From Polynucleobacter sp. MWH-UH23A (GTDB taxonomy: Bacteria > Pseudomonadota > Gammaproteobacteria > Burkholderiales > Burkholderiaceae), in assembly GCF_040409805.1 (NCBI RefSeq), contig NZ_CP099572.1, forward strand, positions 1,798,001-1,862,000: DNA of 64,000 nucleotides, given 5' to 3'. Of this stretch, positions 25,664 through 34,485 are shown piece by piece; the first letter of the stretch is position 1, and each line of letters opens with the position of its first letter. A program made the position numbers and the translations under genes. The notes beneath the pieces were generated by a model, which saw only the letters and a list, made by a program, of their open reading frames with translations, ran no database searches and had not been told where the DNA came from.

Positions 25664-28072
25664 ATGCATCGATTCTTTGTTAAATCATTTTTCTCTTGCG
25701 GACTTCTTTTCAGTGGAGTGATATACGCCACCTCAATCAGTTCCGCCGAGCAGCGTTGGATCGATGCACACCCTATTGTCCACTTTAGTATTCATGAAAA
25801 ATATGCTCCTTATCTTTTAGAAGGTGAAGATGCTAGTTCTCATGGCGTCTTTCATAAGATCCTGCAAAAACTCAGTGAGTACACCCAACAAGAATTTCGT
25901 CCGAAGTGGCGAAAAACTGAACAAGAAGGTTTAAAACAATTAGTTAATGGGGAAGTGGATTTCATGATTGACCCACCATCTCTTAATGACGAATATCTTC
26001 GCTTTGGCTCTCTGTCAGAAGCCATTTTCTGGGGACAAGACGCAATTGTCACCAAAATAAATAATGGCGATGGAATTGGATCACAAGCAAAACTTGGCTA
26101 TCTTGATCGAGGCTATGAAAACCCTCCTATCATTTCGGATCCACAAACCAAGCCATCAAATAATCCAGAAAAGTTGCTATTGAGCTTGCTAGCTAATGAT
26201 ATCGAAGCCCTAGTACTTCCAATTCGCTTAGCCCAACATCTACTCAAAAACCAAACGAATCCAGAGCTTCAAATAGATGGAATTTACCAACGAGAACCCT
26301 TTGCCTATCGTTGGCTTATTTCCCATGAAAACAAACCACTACATCAACTGTTAGAGCGATTTTTAAATCGTCTGGATCCTATTGAATCTCGGCATCTATT
26401 CGCAGTTGAACCATATCCCAGTGAGAATATTTCAAATCCAGTTAGCACACTAGGATGGTTTGCCAGTCTAGCGATTCTCATCATTGGAGGATCTTTAATT
26501 TGGAGCCTTTATCAAAAGCAATCCTTCCAAGAGCAAGCTTTGGCAAGCCTAAACACATCAAAAGAAATTGCAGAAAAGGCAAATGCCGCCAAAAGTTCAT
26601 TTTTGGCAACAATGAGCCATGAAATTCGGACGCCTATGAACGCAATCTTAGGTGTTCAAGAATTATTACTTAATAGCAAGCAATTCCCCGTACATGAAAA
26701 ATCTTTATTAAAGAGTGCACATGCTTCTGCTGAGTCTTTACTTGGAATCCTTAACCAGGTTCTTGACCTATCAAAGATAGAGGCTGGCAAACTCACTCTA
26801 AATTTGGAGCCCTGCTGCTTAAATAGCATTATCGACAACCTTAATCACGCCTTTTCAGCGGTTGCCACTAAGCACAACTTAATTCTTCACACTTCTAAAG
26901 ACCCCAGAATCGCCGAAGTACTTATGATTGATGCCCTGCGCCTTCGTCAGGTACTGCAAAACCTTCTGAGTAATGCAATTAAATTCACGAACCAAGGTGA
27001 AATCTACTTTTCTATTAGTGTGCTAGCTGATGATCATGCAGGCCAGCTGATTGAATTTCGTATCATTGATACTGGTATCGGTATGGAAAAAGAAGATATT
27101 GCACTTGCTCTACAACCCTTTGAACAAATACCAGGCAAAAACAGCAGCGAGAATGGAACTGGCCTGGGTCTTACCATTACCAATCATTTAGTAAGCTCAA
27201 TGAACAGTCAGCTCTATTTTGAGAGCGCGCCAGGCTTGGGAAGCAACATTCACTTTTCGATTGCCTTTCCACGCACCAGCATTGCAGCCTCACGCACCTC
27301 ATATACCGAAGCTCCAGTAGTAAATGCTAAAAAATTCATCTCTAGAAACCATCCTAATCAACCCCTTAAAGCCTTGGTTGTAGAAGATCATCCCGCTAGT
27401 AGACAGATTATTTCCCTTCAACTTGAAGCTTTAGGAATTCAAGTTTCAGTTTGTGATAATGCGGATACGGCTTTAGAAAAAATTCATCAACATACTTTTG
27501 ATTTGCTAATTACAGATCAATCCATTCCCGGCATGCAAGGATCTGAGTTGGCTAGACGTATTCGGAATATAGGCTTTAGCGATCTAGTGATTATTGGTGT
27601 CACTGCGGATATCTACGCGCTAGATTCCCGCCATCACTTTTTATCAGCCGGCATGAATGGAGTTCTTATTAAGCCTCTTAGCCTACTAGGTCTTGAAAAT
27701 GAATTAGCGCGCTATTTCTCTATATCTACCGTAACCCCCTCAGCCCAGAGCAATGAAGAGGAAAGCTTTTCTTTTGATGCATTCGCAAACCTGATAGCTA
27801 ATGATCCAAAGCAAATATTGATCATCCTAGATGAAATTAAAAAGGTGCATGATGAAGCGCTTTTAAAATTAAACGACCCGTCTATCAACAAAAGCGAACT
27901 TGCTAGCCTTATTCATAAGGTGAAAGGTGGCGCCCTTTTGCTTCAAGCAAGTCGTTTTGTCCAACGCTGTGAAGCTCTTGAGGAAGATGGCGATTTTTTG
28001 AAGCGACTAAGTACCTTTAAAGATCTTTTGCGTGAGCAAAATCGGCTTATTCGGCACTATCAAGAAAAGTAA
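25664..28072 (+). CDS. BvgS/EvgS-type hybrid sensor histidine kinase
   Basis: An 802-residue inner-membrane phosphorelay kinase. Order of parts: signal sequence (residues ~1-27); one periplasmic Venus-flytrap domain of the SBP_bac_3 type (~30-245); transmembrane helix (~264-284); short linker; HisKA with SHEIRTPMNAILG and His319; HATPase with NLLSNAIKFTNQGE, DTGIGM and GTGLGLTI; receiver domain (~568-690) with Asp618 in LLITDQSIPGM; C-terminal Hpt domain with His751 in IHKVKGGALL. This His-Asp-His relay hands phosphate to the adjacent regulator. Compared with Bordetella BvgS (about 1240 residues) it lacks the second flytrap and the PAS domain, and so resembles a minimal form. The periplasmic ligand is unknown. 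Confidence 0.9.
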   Translation: MHRFFVKSFFSCGLLFSGVIYATSISSAEQRWIDAHPIVHFSIHEKYAPYLLEGEDASSHGVFHKILQKLSEYTQQEFRPKWRKTEQEGLKQLVNGEVDFMIDPPSLNDEYLRFGSLSEAIFWGQDAIVTKINNGDGIGSQAKLGYLDRGYENPPIISDPQTKPSNNPEKLLLSLLANDIEALVLPIRLAQHLLKNQTNPELQIDGIYQREPFAYRWLISHENKPLHQLLERFLNRLDPIESRHLFAVEPYPSENISNPVSTLGWFASLAILIIGGSLIWSLYQKQSFQEQALASLNTSKEIAEKANAAKSSFLATMSHEIRTPMNAILGVQELLLNSKQFPVHEKSLLKSAHASAESLLGILNQVLDLSKIEAGKLTLNLEPCCLNSIIDNLNHAFSAVATKHNLILHTSKDPRIAEVLMIDALRLRQVLQNLLSNAIKFTNQGEIYFSISVLADDHAGQLIEFRIIDTGIGMEKEDIALALQPFEQIPGKNSSENGTGLGLTITNHLVSSMNSQLYFESAPGLGSNIHFSIAFPRTSIAASRTSYTEAPVVNAKKFISRNHPNQPLKALVVEDHPASRQIISLQLEALGIQVSVCDNADTALEKIHQHTFDLLITDQSIPGMQGSELARRIRNIGFSDLVIIGVTADIYALDSRHHFLSAGMNGVLIKPLSLLGLENELARYFSISTVTPSAQSNEEESFSFDAFANLIANDPKQILIILDEIKKVHDEALLKLNDPSINKSELASLIHKVKGGALLLQASRFVQRCEALEEDGDFLKRLSTFKDLLREQNRLIRHYQEK

Positions 28073-28118
28073 GCGAGATTAATTTAATTTCTAGCCGTAT
28101 CGGTTTATCCTATGCTCA

Positions 28119-29660
28119 ATGAAAACCGCATCTCATTTAATAGCGCAATATGTAGTGACTATCCTGTGTTTTGGGGGGTGTATTTTTGGATTATCCGCAA
28201 AAGCTAAGGACAATCCCGATACCCAACTTCCTCGCACTGTTGTTAACAGTCTAGAGCGCAATCAAATCCCTCTGAGCGCAATTAGTATCTCTGTTACAGA
28301 AATTGAACCAGGAAAACCTGGAAAGCACTTGGGCAAAGCCATTTTGGGTTGGCGAGAATCCGAGCCCATGAACCCTGCATCAACTATGAAGGTGATAACC
28401 ACTTTGGCAGGTCTAGATATTCTTGGACCACAGTATCGCTGGCGAACAAAAATCTTTACTGATGGCGTCATTCGTCAAGGCACACTAATAGGTAACCTTT
28501 ATTTACAGGGCAGCGGCGATCCTAAATTTATCCCCGAAGAACTTGCTAAGCTCATGAAAGATTTACAAGCGCTTGGTATTCAAAAAATTGACGGTAATTT
28601 ATTTTTTGATCGTAGCGCCTATGCGCCAAGCGTGATGGAGCACAATACGATCGATGGTGAGTCCTTAAGGGCTTATAACGTTCCGCCAGATCCATTGCTT
28701 TATGCATTTAGAACTCTCTCATTTCAGCTTGGCAAATCCCGTACAGCTGACTTTATTGACATTAACTACACACCAACCCTTTCTCAACTTAAAGTTGTTA
28801 ATCAAATGCAACTCGTTGATCGATCTTGTGATAACTGGAAAAGCAATATTCGCTTTAATCTAGACCCAGAAGTCGTAGCAAGCACCGATCAAGCTATCAC
28901 AGCCCAATTTTCAGGATCTTTTCCAAATGCATGCAAAAGCGTGAACTTCAATGTTGTCGCACTCGACCCAAACACTTTCTTGACACAGGGTTTTGCTGCG
29001 GCATGGGAGCTTGCTGGTGGAGCTTGGGTAAAGCCTCCCGTAGGAAAAGATGGCGCAGTTCCACTGGCAGCCAGACTATTACTGCAATTTGAAGGGATCC
29101 CTCTTGCTGATGATGTGCAAGATATTAATAAGTACTCTAATAATGTAATGGCTCGCCAACTACTGCTGACTTTGGCATTAGAAAAGATGGGTAAACCAGC
29201 CACTACCACTAATGGCGATTTAGTTATTCAGAGTTGGCTTAAACAAAATGGCCTTTATTTCAACGGACTTGTGATCGAAAATGGATCGGGCCTTTCTCGG
29301 AATGAAGCAATCACTGCAGACCAAATGAATCAGCTCTTATTAAAAGCGCGCAATCTACCTATTAGCGAAGTGTTCTACAACAGCCTACCCATTGCAGGTG
29401 CCGATGGAACAATGCGCAACCGCTTAATGACTCAACTACGAAAATTTTTACATCTCAAGAAAAAACCTGAAGTCAGAATGAAGACTGGCTCACTTGCTGA
29501 TGTTCGAGCTATCTCGGGGTATGTGGTGAGTAAATCCGGAAAAATGTATGCCGTTAGCTCATTTATCAACCACCCTAACGCTTGGAAAGGACTAGAAGCC
29601 CACGATCAATTGCTATCGTGGCTACTTGAGGATGGTCCAGAACCAAAGCACGCGCGCTGA
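28119..29660 (+). CDS. dacB: D-alanyl-D-alanine carboxypeptidase/endopeptidase (PBP4 family)
   Basis: Periplasmic peptidoglycan hydrolase of the class-C PBP (S13) family, 513 residues. A signal peptide covers residues ~1-30. The three active-site motifs are present: SxxK in PASTMKVITT (Ser about residue 88), SNN in YSNNVMARQLLL (~338) and KTG in RMKTGSLADV (~454). The spacing between the first two leaves room for the family's large insert. It starts 46 bases after the hybrid kinase gene and may be read with it. Its 3' end overlaps the convergent tsaC-type gene by 55 bases. Confidence 0.93.
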   Translation: MKTASHLIAQYVVTILCFGGCIFGLSAKAKDNPDTQLPRTVVNSLERNQIPLSAISISVTEIEPGKPGKHLGKAILGWRESEPMNPASTMKVITTLAGLDILGPQYRWRTKIFTDGVIRQGTLIGNLYLQGSGDPKFIPEELAKLMKDLQALGIQKIDGNLFFDRSAYAPSVMEHNTIDGESLRAYNVPPDPLLYAFRTLSFQLGKSRTADFIDINYTPTLSQLKVVNQMQLVDRSCDNWKSNIRFNLDPEVVASTDQAITAQFSGSFPNACKSVNFNVVALDPNTFLTQGFAAAWELAGGAWVKPPVGKDGAVPLAARLLLQFEGIPLADDVQDINKYSNNVMARQLLLTLALEKMGKPATTTNGDLVIQSWLKQNGLYFNGLVIENGSGLSRNEAITADQMNQLLLKARNLPISEVFYNSLPIAGADGTMRNRLMTQLRKFLHLKKKPEVRMKTGSLADVRAISGYVVSKSGKMYAVSSFINHPNAWKGLEAHDQLLSWLLEDGPEPKHAR

Positions 29661-30709
29661 AGACGGTCTCTCACCCCATCCCACTCTTCGCCAGCAGGTG
29701 GCTCTGGGAACAATATGAGATCCCACCCCTGCTCATCCAAATCTCTGAGCGTGCGATACAAGCGACTTGCAAAGGTAATGCTATCACTCGGAACCTCCAC
29801 TTCCTCGAGTTGCGCCGATGGATGCCCGTCATCCGCCAAAGGGGATTCAGAATCCCAAACAGCAACAGCAACCCGTGACTTTGTGTCTGGGAATTCAGTG
29901 AGGGCATCAAGGACTCGGCCAGAAGCGTACAAGCGCAAGGGGGTTGTAGGTGCGTAATGGGCCTTTAAGCTCCCAGATACTCTTGGTAAAGATTCTGGAT
30001 GAACATTGGTATCCCCTATCTCACTAGGCCCATAAACTTGTACGCCAGTTTTGGCCAATATTTCTTTTGGTGTAATCACGCCTGGACGTAGAAGCACTGT
30101 GCGATCTCCACTGGAGACATCCACAATCGTCGACTCAATACCAACCTCGCAATCACCGCCATCAATTACTAGTAAATTTGCGTCATCTTCAAATTCACTG
30201 CGCACATCCGCCGCACTTGTTGGAGAAACTTTGCCGAAGCGATTGGCTGAAGGGGCTACAACCCCACCTTGGAATTGTCGTAATAATTCTTGTGCAATGG
30301 GGTGTGCAGGAGACCGAATGGCAACTGTGTCTTGACCGCCCGTAATCTCATTGAGCACATGCTTATCTTTTTTAAAAACCAAAGTTAATGGGCCGGGCCA
30401 AAAAGCATCCATCAGTTTGAGAGCATCCTCGGGAATATCTCTTGCCCATGGCGCTAGAACTGACACCCAATCAATTTGCCCATGTCCCAATTGTTCAGGA
30501 GCGGCGAGGTGAACTATCAAAGGGTGATTCGATGGTCGACCTTTTGTCGTAAATACTTTTTGAATGGCACTGGGATTGCAAGCATCAGCGCCCAAGCCGT
30601 ACACCGTTTCCGTCGGAAAGGCGACCAAGCGTCCATTACGCAAGGCCTGAGCAGCTTCATTGATGACTAACGATTGTGGCGACGAACCGCCAGTTGTTGC
30701 CCCAGACAT
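29606..30709 (-). CDS. Threonylcarbamoyl-AMP synthase, Sua5 long form
   Basis: Makes threonylcarbamoyl-AMP for the t6A modification of tRNA position 37. The 367-residue protein has a YrdC domain (residues ~10-205) with FPTETVYGLGADA, KGRPSNHPLIVH, FWPGPLTLVF and SANRFGKVSPT. A shorter C-terminal Sua5 domain follows after the linker SGSLKAHYAPTTPLRL, so this is the Sua5 rather than the single-domain TsaC form. It starts two bases after purK and ends inside the 3' end of dacB on the opposite strand. Confidence 0.92.
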   Translation of the reverse strand: MSGATTGGSSPQSLVINEAAQALRNGRLVAFPTETVYGLGADACNPSAIQKVFTTKGRPSNHPLIVHLAAPEQLGHGQIDWVSVLAPWARDIPEDALKLMDAFWPGPLTLVFKKDKHVLNEITGGQDTVAIRSPAHPIAQELLRQFQGGVVAPSANRFGKVSPTSAADVRSEFEDDANLLVIDGGDCEVGIESTIVDVSSGDRTVLLRPGVITPKEILAKTGVQVYGPSEIGDTNVHPESLPRVSGSLKAHYAPTTPLRLYASGRVLDALTEFPDTKSRVAVAVWDSESPLADDGHPSAQLEEVEVPSDSITFASRLYRTLRDLDEQGWDLILFPEPPAGEEWDGVRDRLQRACFGSGPSSSSHDSN

Positions 30710-30711
30710 TT

Positions 30712-31896
30712 CTAGGGTTCTATGCCCAGCTCAGTGGCGACAGCGGCACAATTTTGACGAGCTTCATTTAATGCTTCGCCCAAGCAATTGATGTGACCCA
30801 TTTTTCTACCCATGCGGGGGGCAGATTTTCCATAGAGATGTAATTTAGCATCCGGATGTGCAAGCACCTTATTCCACGCTGGCTCTTTTGCTTGATCTTC
30901 ATTCTTACCAAACCAAAGGTCGCCCAAGAGATTGAGCATTGAAACTGGGGCTAATTGACGGGTATCGCCTAATGGTAGTCGAGCCATTGCCCTGACCTGT
31001 TGCTCAAACTGACTGCTAACGCAAGCATCCATGGTGTAATGCCCAGAGTTATGTGGTCTAGGAGCGATTTCATTAGCAACGATATCGCCATTCTTTAAAA
31101 CAAAGAACTCGACACACAACACGCCAACGTAATCAATCTTCCGTATCAGCGCCTTAGCAGCATCGATAATTTTTTTCTCTTGCGCAGGCTTTAATGAAGG
31201 CGCAGGCACTGTAGAGGTATGCAAAATTCCATCGCGATGCACGTTTTGAGAGACTGGATAAGCAACTACTGAATCGTCGTAAGCTCGTACTACCAGAGCA
31301 GAGACCTCGAAATCTAATTCCAAGCGTTTTTCTAATACACAAGGAACTTTACCCAACTCTACCCAAGCATCAGTCAATTGATCTGCAGTATGAACGGTAA
31401 TCTGACCTTTGCCGTCATAACCCATACGGGCTGTTTTCAGGATTCCAGGAAATAAATCTTTTGGCACATGAGCAATGTCGGCATCATGCTCAATCACGAA
31501 ATTAGGTGCTGGACCAATATTAGTTTCAGACTTCCACGTGGCTAGGAAATTCTTTTCGGCAATGCGATTTTGGGCTAAAGAAACACAGCTACTACGCGGT
31601 GCTACAAAGACCCCTAAAGACTCAAGCTCATCAAGTGCCTGCGCAGGGACATTTTCGAATTCAGTGCTAACGGCTGCGCACAAAGCAGCCACCTCTTTTA
31701 AAGCGGCAGAGTCTGTGTAATCAGCTTGAATAAATTTCTCAGCGATTGAACCAGCAGGGCTATCAGATCCTGGATCAAGCACACAAACTTTATAGCCCAT
31801 GGCTTGAGCGGCTTGAGTAAACATGCGCCCTAACTGACCGCCACCCAATATTCCCAAATACGAACCCGGCAAAATGGGTTCCATACGATTTGCCAT
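30712..31896 (-). CDS. purK: N5-carboxyaminoimidazole ribonucleotide synthase
   Basis: ATP-grasp enzyme that carboxylates AIR to N5-CAIR with bicarbonate. The 394-residue protein shows the N-terminal LGILGGGQLGRMF, FENVPAQALDEL, the ATP-grasp segment LKTARMGYDGKGQ, VLEKRLELDFEVS and NEIAPRPHNSGHYT. It follows purE with no gap, and PurE takes up its unstable product, so the pairing makes functional sense. Confidence 0.97.
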   Translation of the reverse strand: MANRMEPILPGSYLGILGGGQLGRMFTQAAQAMGYKVCVLDPGSDSPAGSIAEKFIQADYTDSAALKEVAALCAAVSTEFENVPAQALDELESLGVFVAPRSSCVSLAQNRIAEKNFLATWKSETNIGPAPNFVIEHDADIAHVPKDLFPGILKTARMGYDGKGQITVHTADQLTDAWVELGKVPCVLEKRLELDFEVSALVVRAYDDSVVAYPVSQNVHRDGILHTSTVPAPSLKPAQEKKIIDAAKALIRKIDYVGVLCVEFFVLKNGDIVANEIAPRPHNSGHYTMDACVSSQFEQQVRAMARLPLGDTRQLAPVSMLNLLGDLWFGKNEDQAKEPAWNKVLAHPDAKLHLYGKSAPRMGRKMGHINCLGEALNEARQNCAAVATELGIEP

Positions 31897-32394
31897 CTAG
31901 TTATATCCTGGCAAATTCATTGAGCGCGCCGCATCGGATTGTTTTACGCGAAACTCTTCCAATCGTTTTGCCAAGTCAGCATCATGCAATGCCAAGCCTG
32001 CAATCACATGCAAAGCCGCATTTGCAGCACCAGCCTCACCAATGGCGAAGGTAGCAACAGGAATTCCTTTGGGCATTTGCACAATTGAATATAAAGAGTC
32101 TTCACCTCTCAAATACTTACTAGCAACAGGCACGCCATACACAGGAACAATTGTTTTTGATGCCAACATACCTGGTAAGTGAGCGGCACCGCCAGCGCCA
32201 GCAATAATGGCTTGCAAACCATTTGCTTGGGCGTTCTCTGCATACTGAAACATATCATCAGGCATGCGATGAGCGGACAACACCTTGGCTTCGTGAGCTA
32301 CACCAAACTGCTCAAGCATTTGAGCGGCGTGCTGCATGGTGTCCCAATCTGAATTGGACCCCATCACGATTCCGACAACTGGCTTTTTGCTCAT
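31897..32394 (-). CDS. purE: N5-carboxyaminoimidazole ribonucleotide mutase
   Basis: Converts N5-CAIR to CAIR. The 165-residue class I PurE has VGIVMGSNSDWDTM at the N-terminus, SAHRMPDDMFQYA with the conserved His, and AGAGGAAHLPGMLAS. It lies between purC (64-base gap with small inverted repeats) and purK (directly abutting). Confidence 0.97.
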   Translation of the reverse strand: MSKKPVVGIVMGSNSDWDTMQHAAQMLEQFGVAHEAKVLSAHRMPDDMFQYAENAQANGLQAIIAGAGGAAHLPGMLASKTIVPVYGVPVASKYLRGEDSLYSIVQMPKGIPVATFAIGEAGAANAALHVIAGLALHDADLAKRLEEFRVKQSDAARSMNLPGYN

Positions 32395-32458
32395 TTAGCT
32401 CTCCAAATAACTTACATGCCTTTAGGGCCCTTTAAGACCCTTAGGGGCTCTATTATCC

Positions 32459-33358
32459 CTAAGATCCTTGGGTTAAGCGAGTCAGCGCCTCACGATACTT
32501 TTGGGCAGTCTTTTCAATCACATCAGCAGGTAACTGAGGAGCTGGGGCTGTCTTGGGCCACAACTTACCGTTTACTTGGGCAGTTTCTAACCAATCACGC
32601 ACGAATTGCTTGTCATAAGAGGGTGGGTTTGAGCCAACATAGTAGGTTTCTGCAGGCCAAAAACGGGAAGAGTCTGCGGTCAGAATCTCATCCATCAGTA
32701 CTAATTGCCCTGCATCATCCAATCCAAATTCAAACTTGGTATCCGCAATGATGATGCCACGTGTCGCCGCATATTCAGAGGCTTCTTTATATAAGCGAAT
32801 ACTGATATCACGAATTTGATTTGCTAATTTTTCACCAATCAGTTCAATTACTTTTTCAAATGAAATATTTTCATCGTGCTCACCCACTTCCGCTTTTGCT
32901 GCGGGAGTAAAGATTGGTTCCGGTAATTTTTGAGCATTTTCTAAACCAGCAGGCAACACAATTCCACAGACCTTACCAGTCTCTTTGTAGTCTTTCCAAC
33001 CACTGCCAGCCAGATATCCACGCACAACCGCTTCAACCAAAATTGGCTTTAAGCGCTTAGCGACTACAGCACGGCCTTTAACCTGATCCACCTCATCAGG
33101 AGCAACAACAGTTGCAGGATCGATTCCAGTTAAATGATTAGGAATAACCTTTCCCAATTTATCAAACCAGAAATTGGCCATTTGATTGAGGACGATACCC
33201 TTCTCAGGAATAGGTTCGCCCATGACCACATCAAATGCCGATAAACGATCGGTAGTGATCATTAATAACTTGTCATCGCCCAGAGCATATACATCACGCA
33301 CCTTTCCCTTGGAGAGAAGAGGCAAAGATTTAATGGAAGTAGCGTAGAGAGCAGGCAT
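32459..33358 (-). CDS. purC: Phosphoribosylaminoimidazole-succinocarboxamide synthase
   Basis: SAICAR synthetase, joining CAIR and aspartate with ATP. The 299-residue protein starts with [20 protein letters not shown] and contains [19 protein letters not shown], the conserved [18 protein letters not shown] segment and [15 protein letters not shown]. It is of the longer type (about 300 residues) found in yeast and many proteobacteria, not the 237-residue E. coli form. It starts five bases after fba, linking purine genes to the glycolysis genes upstream. Confidence 0.97.
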   Translation of the reverse strand: MPALYATSIKSLPLLSKGKVRDVYALGDDKLLMITTDRLSAFDVVMGEPIPEKGIVLNQMANFWFDKLGKVIPNHLTGIDPATVVAPDEVDQVKGRAVVAKRLKPILVEAVVRGYLAGSGWKDYKETGKVCGIVLPAGLENAQKLPEPIFTPAAKAEVGEHDENISFEKVIELIGEKLANQIRDISIRLYKEASEYAATRGIIIADTKFEFGLDDAGQLVLMDEILTADSSRFWPAETYYVGSNPPSYDKQFVRDWLETAQVNGKLWPKTAPAPQLPADVIEKTAQKYREALTRLTQGS

Positions 33359-33363
33359 AAAAA

Positions 33364-34428
33364 TTACTTCACGATCTGAGCTAACTTACCGCTCTTGTAT
33401 AACTCAGCCATTTTCTCCAGCGGAATAGGCTTAATCTTGGACGCTTGGCCAGCAGAACCAAAAGCTTGGAAGCGCGCAATACATACCTTCTTGGCTGCTT
33501 CACGAGCTGGCTTCAAATAATCACGTGGATCAAACTTGCTTGGGTTCTCAAATAGGTAACGACGGATCGCACCAGTCATTGCTAGGCGAATATCGGTATC
33601 AATATTAATTTTGCGAACGCCATTCTTGATGCCCTCTTGAATTTCTTCAACAGGCACGCCATAGGTTTCCTTCATGTCACCACCAAACTCACGAATCTCT
33701 GCGAGTAGCTCTTGAGGAACGCTTGAAGAGCCATGCATCACCAAATGAGTATTCGGGATACGAGCATGAATTTCTTTAATGCGGTCAATTGCCAAAATAT
33801 CGCCAGTAGGTTTCTTAGTGAACTTATATGCGCCATGGCTAGTACCGATAGCAATTGCCAAAGCATCACACTGGGTGGCTTTTACAAAGTCGGCAGCTTG
33901 CTCAACATCTGTTAATAATTGCTCTCGAGTCATCATGCCATCTGCGCCATGACCATCTTCCTTGTCGCCCTTCATAGTCTCAAGCGAACCTAAGACTCCC
34001 AGTTCTGCTTCAACCGTCACGCCGATCGAGTGAGAAAACTTAACAACTTCTTTAGAAACATCCACGTTGTATTCGTAACTAGCTACTGACTTACCATCCG
34101 CCTCTAACGAACCATCCATCATCACACTAGTAAAGCCACTCTTAATCGCCGCCATACAAACTGCTGGACTTTGGCCATGGTCTTGATGCATGACTACTGG
34201 AATATGTGGGTAGGCTTCAACGGCCGCAGAGATCAAATGGCGCAAGAACGCCTCACCAGCATATTTACGCGCGCCTGCAGATGCCTGCATGATGACTGGA
34301 GAATCCGCTTCGTTAGCGGCTTCCATAATCGCAGTCACTTGCTCTAAGTTATTAACGTTAAATGCTGGCAAGCCATAGCCATTTTCAGCAGCATGATCCA
34401 AAAGTTGTCGTAAAGATACTAAAGCCAT
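33364..34428 (-). CDS. fba: Fructose-bisphosphate aldolase, class II
   Basis: Zinc-dependent aldolase of glycolysis and gluconeogenesis, 354 residues. It shows [11 protein letters not shown], the zinc and catalytic region [28 protein letters not shown], the second metal site [11 protein letters not shown] and [12 protein letters not shown]. The subtype with the C-terminal [10 protein letters not shown] segment is usual in Burkholderiales. It sits between pyk (57-base gap) and purC. Confidence 0.97.
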   Translation of the reverse strand: MALVSLRQLLDHAAENGYGLPAFNVNNLEQVTAIMEAANEADSPVIMQASAGARKYAGEAFLRHLISAAVEAYPHIPVVMHQDHGQSPAVCMAAIKSGFTSVMMDGSLEADGKSVASYEYNVDVSKEVVKFSHSIGVTVEAELGVLGSLETMKGDKEDGHGADGMMTREQLLTDVEQAADFVKATQCDALAIAIGTSHGAYKFTKKPTGDILAIDRIKEIHARIPNTHLVMHGSSSVPQELLAEIREFGGDMKETYGVPVEEIQEGIKNGVRKINIDTDIRLAMTGAIRRYLFENPSKFDPRDYLKPAREAAKKVCIARFQAFGSAGQASKIKPIPLEKMAELYKSGKLAQIVK

Positions 34429-34485
34429 GATGATCTCTTAATTTGAAATAGGTTTAAGGTTGTATTAAATATTGATGATGTTGGT

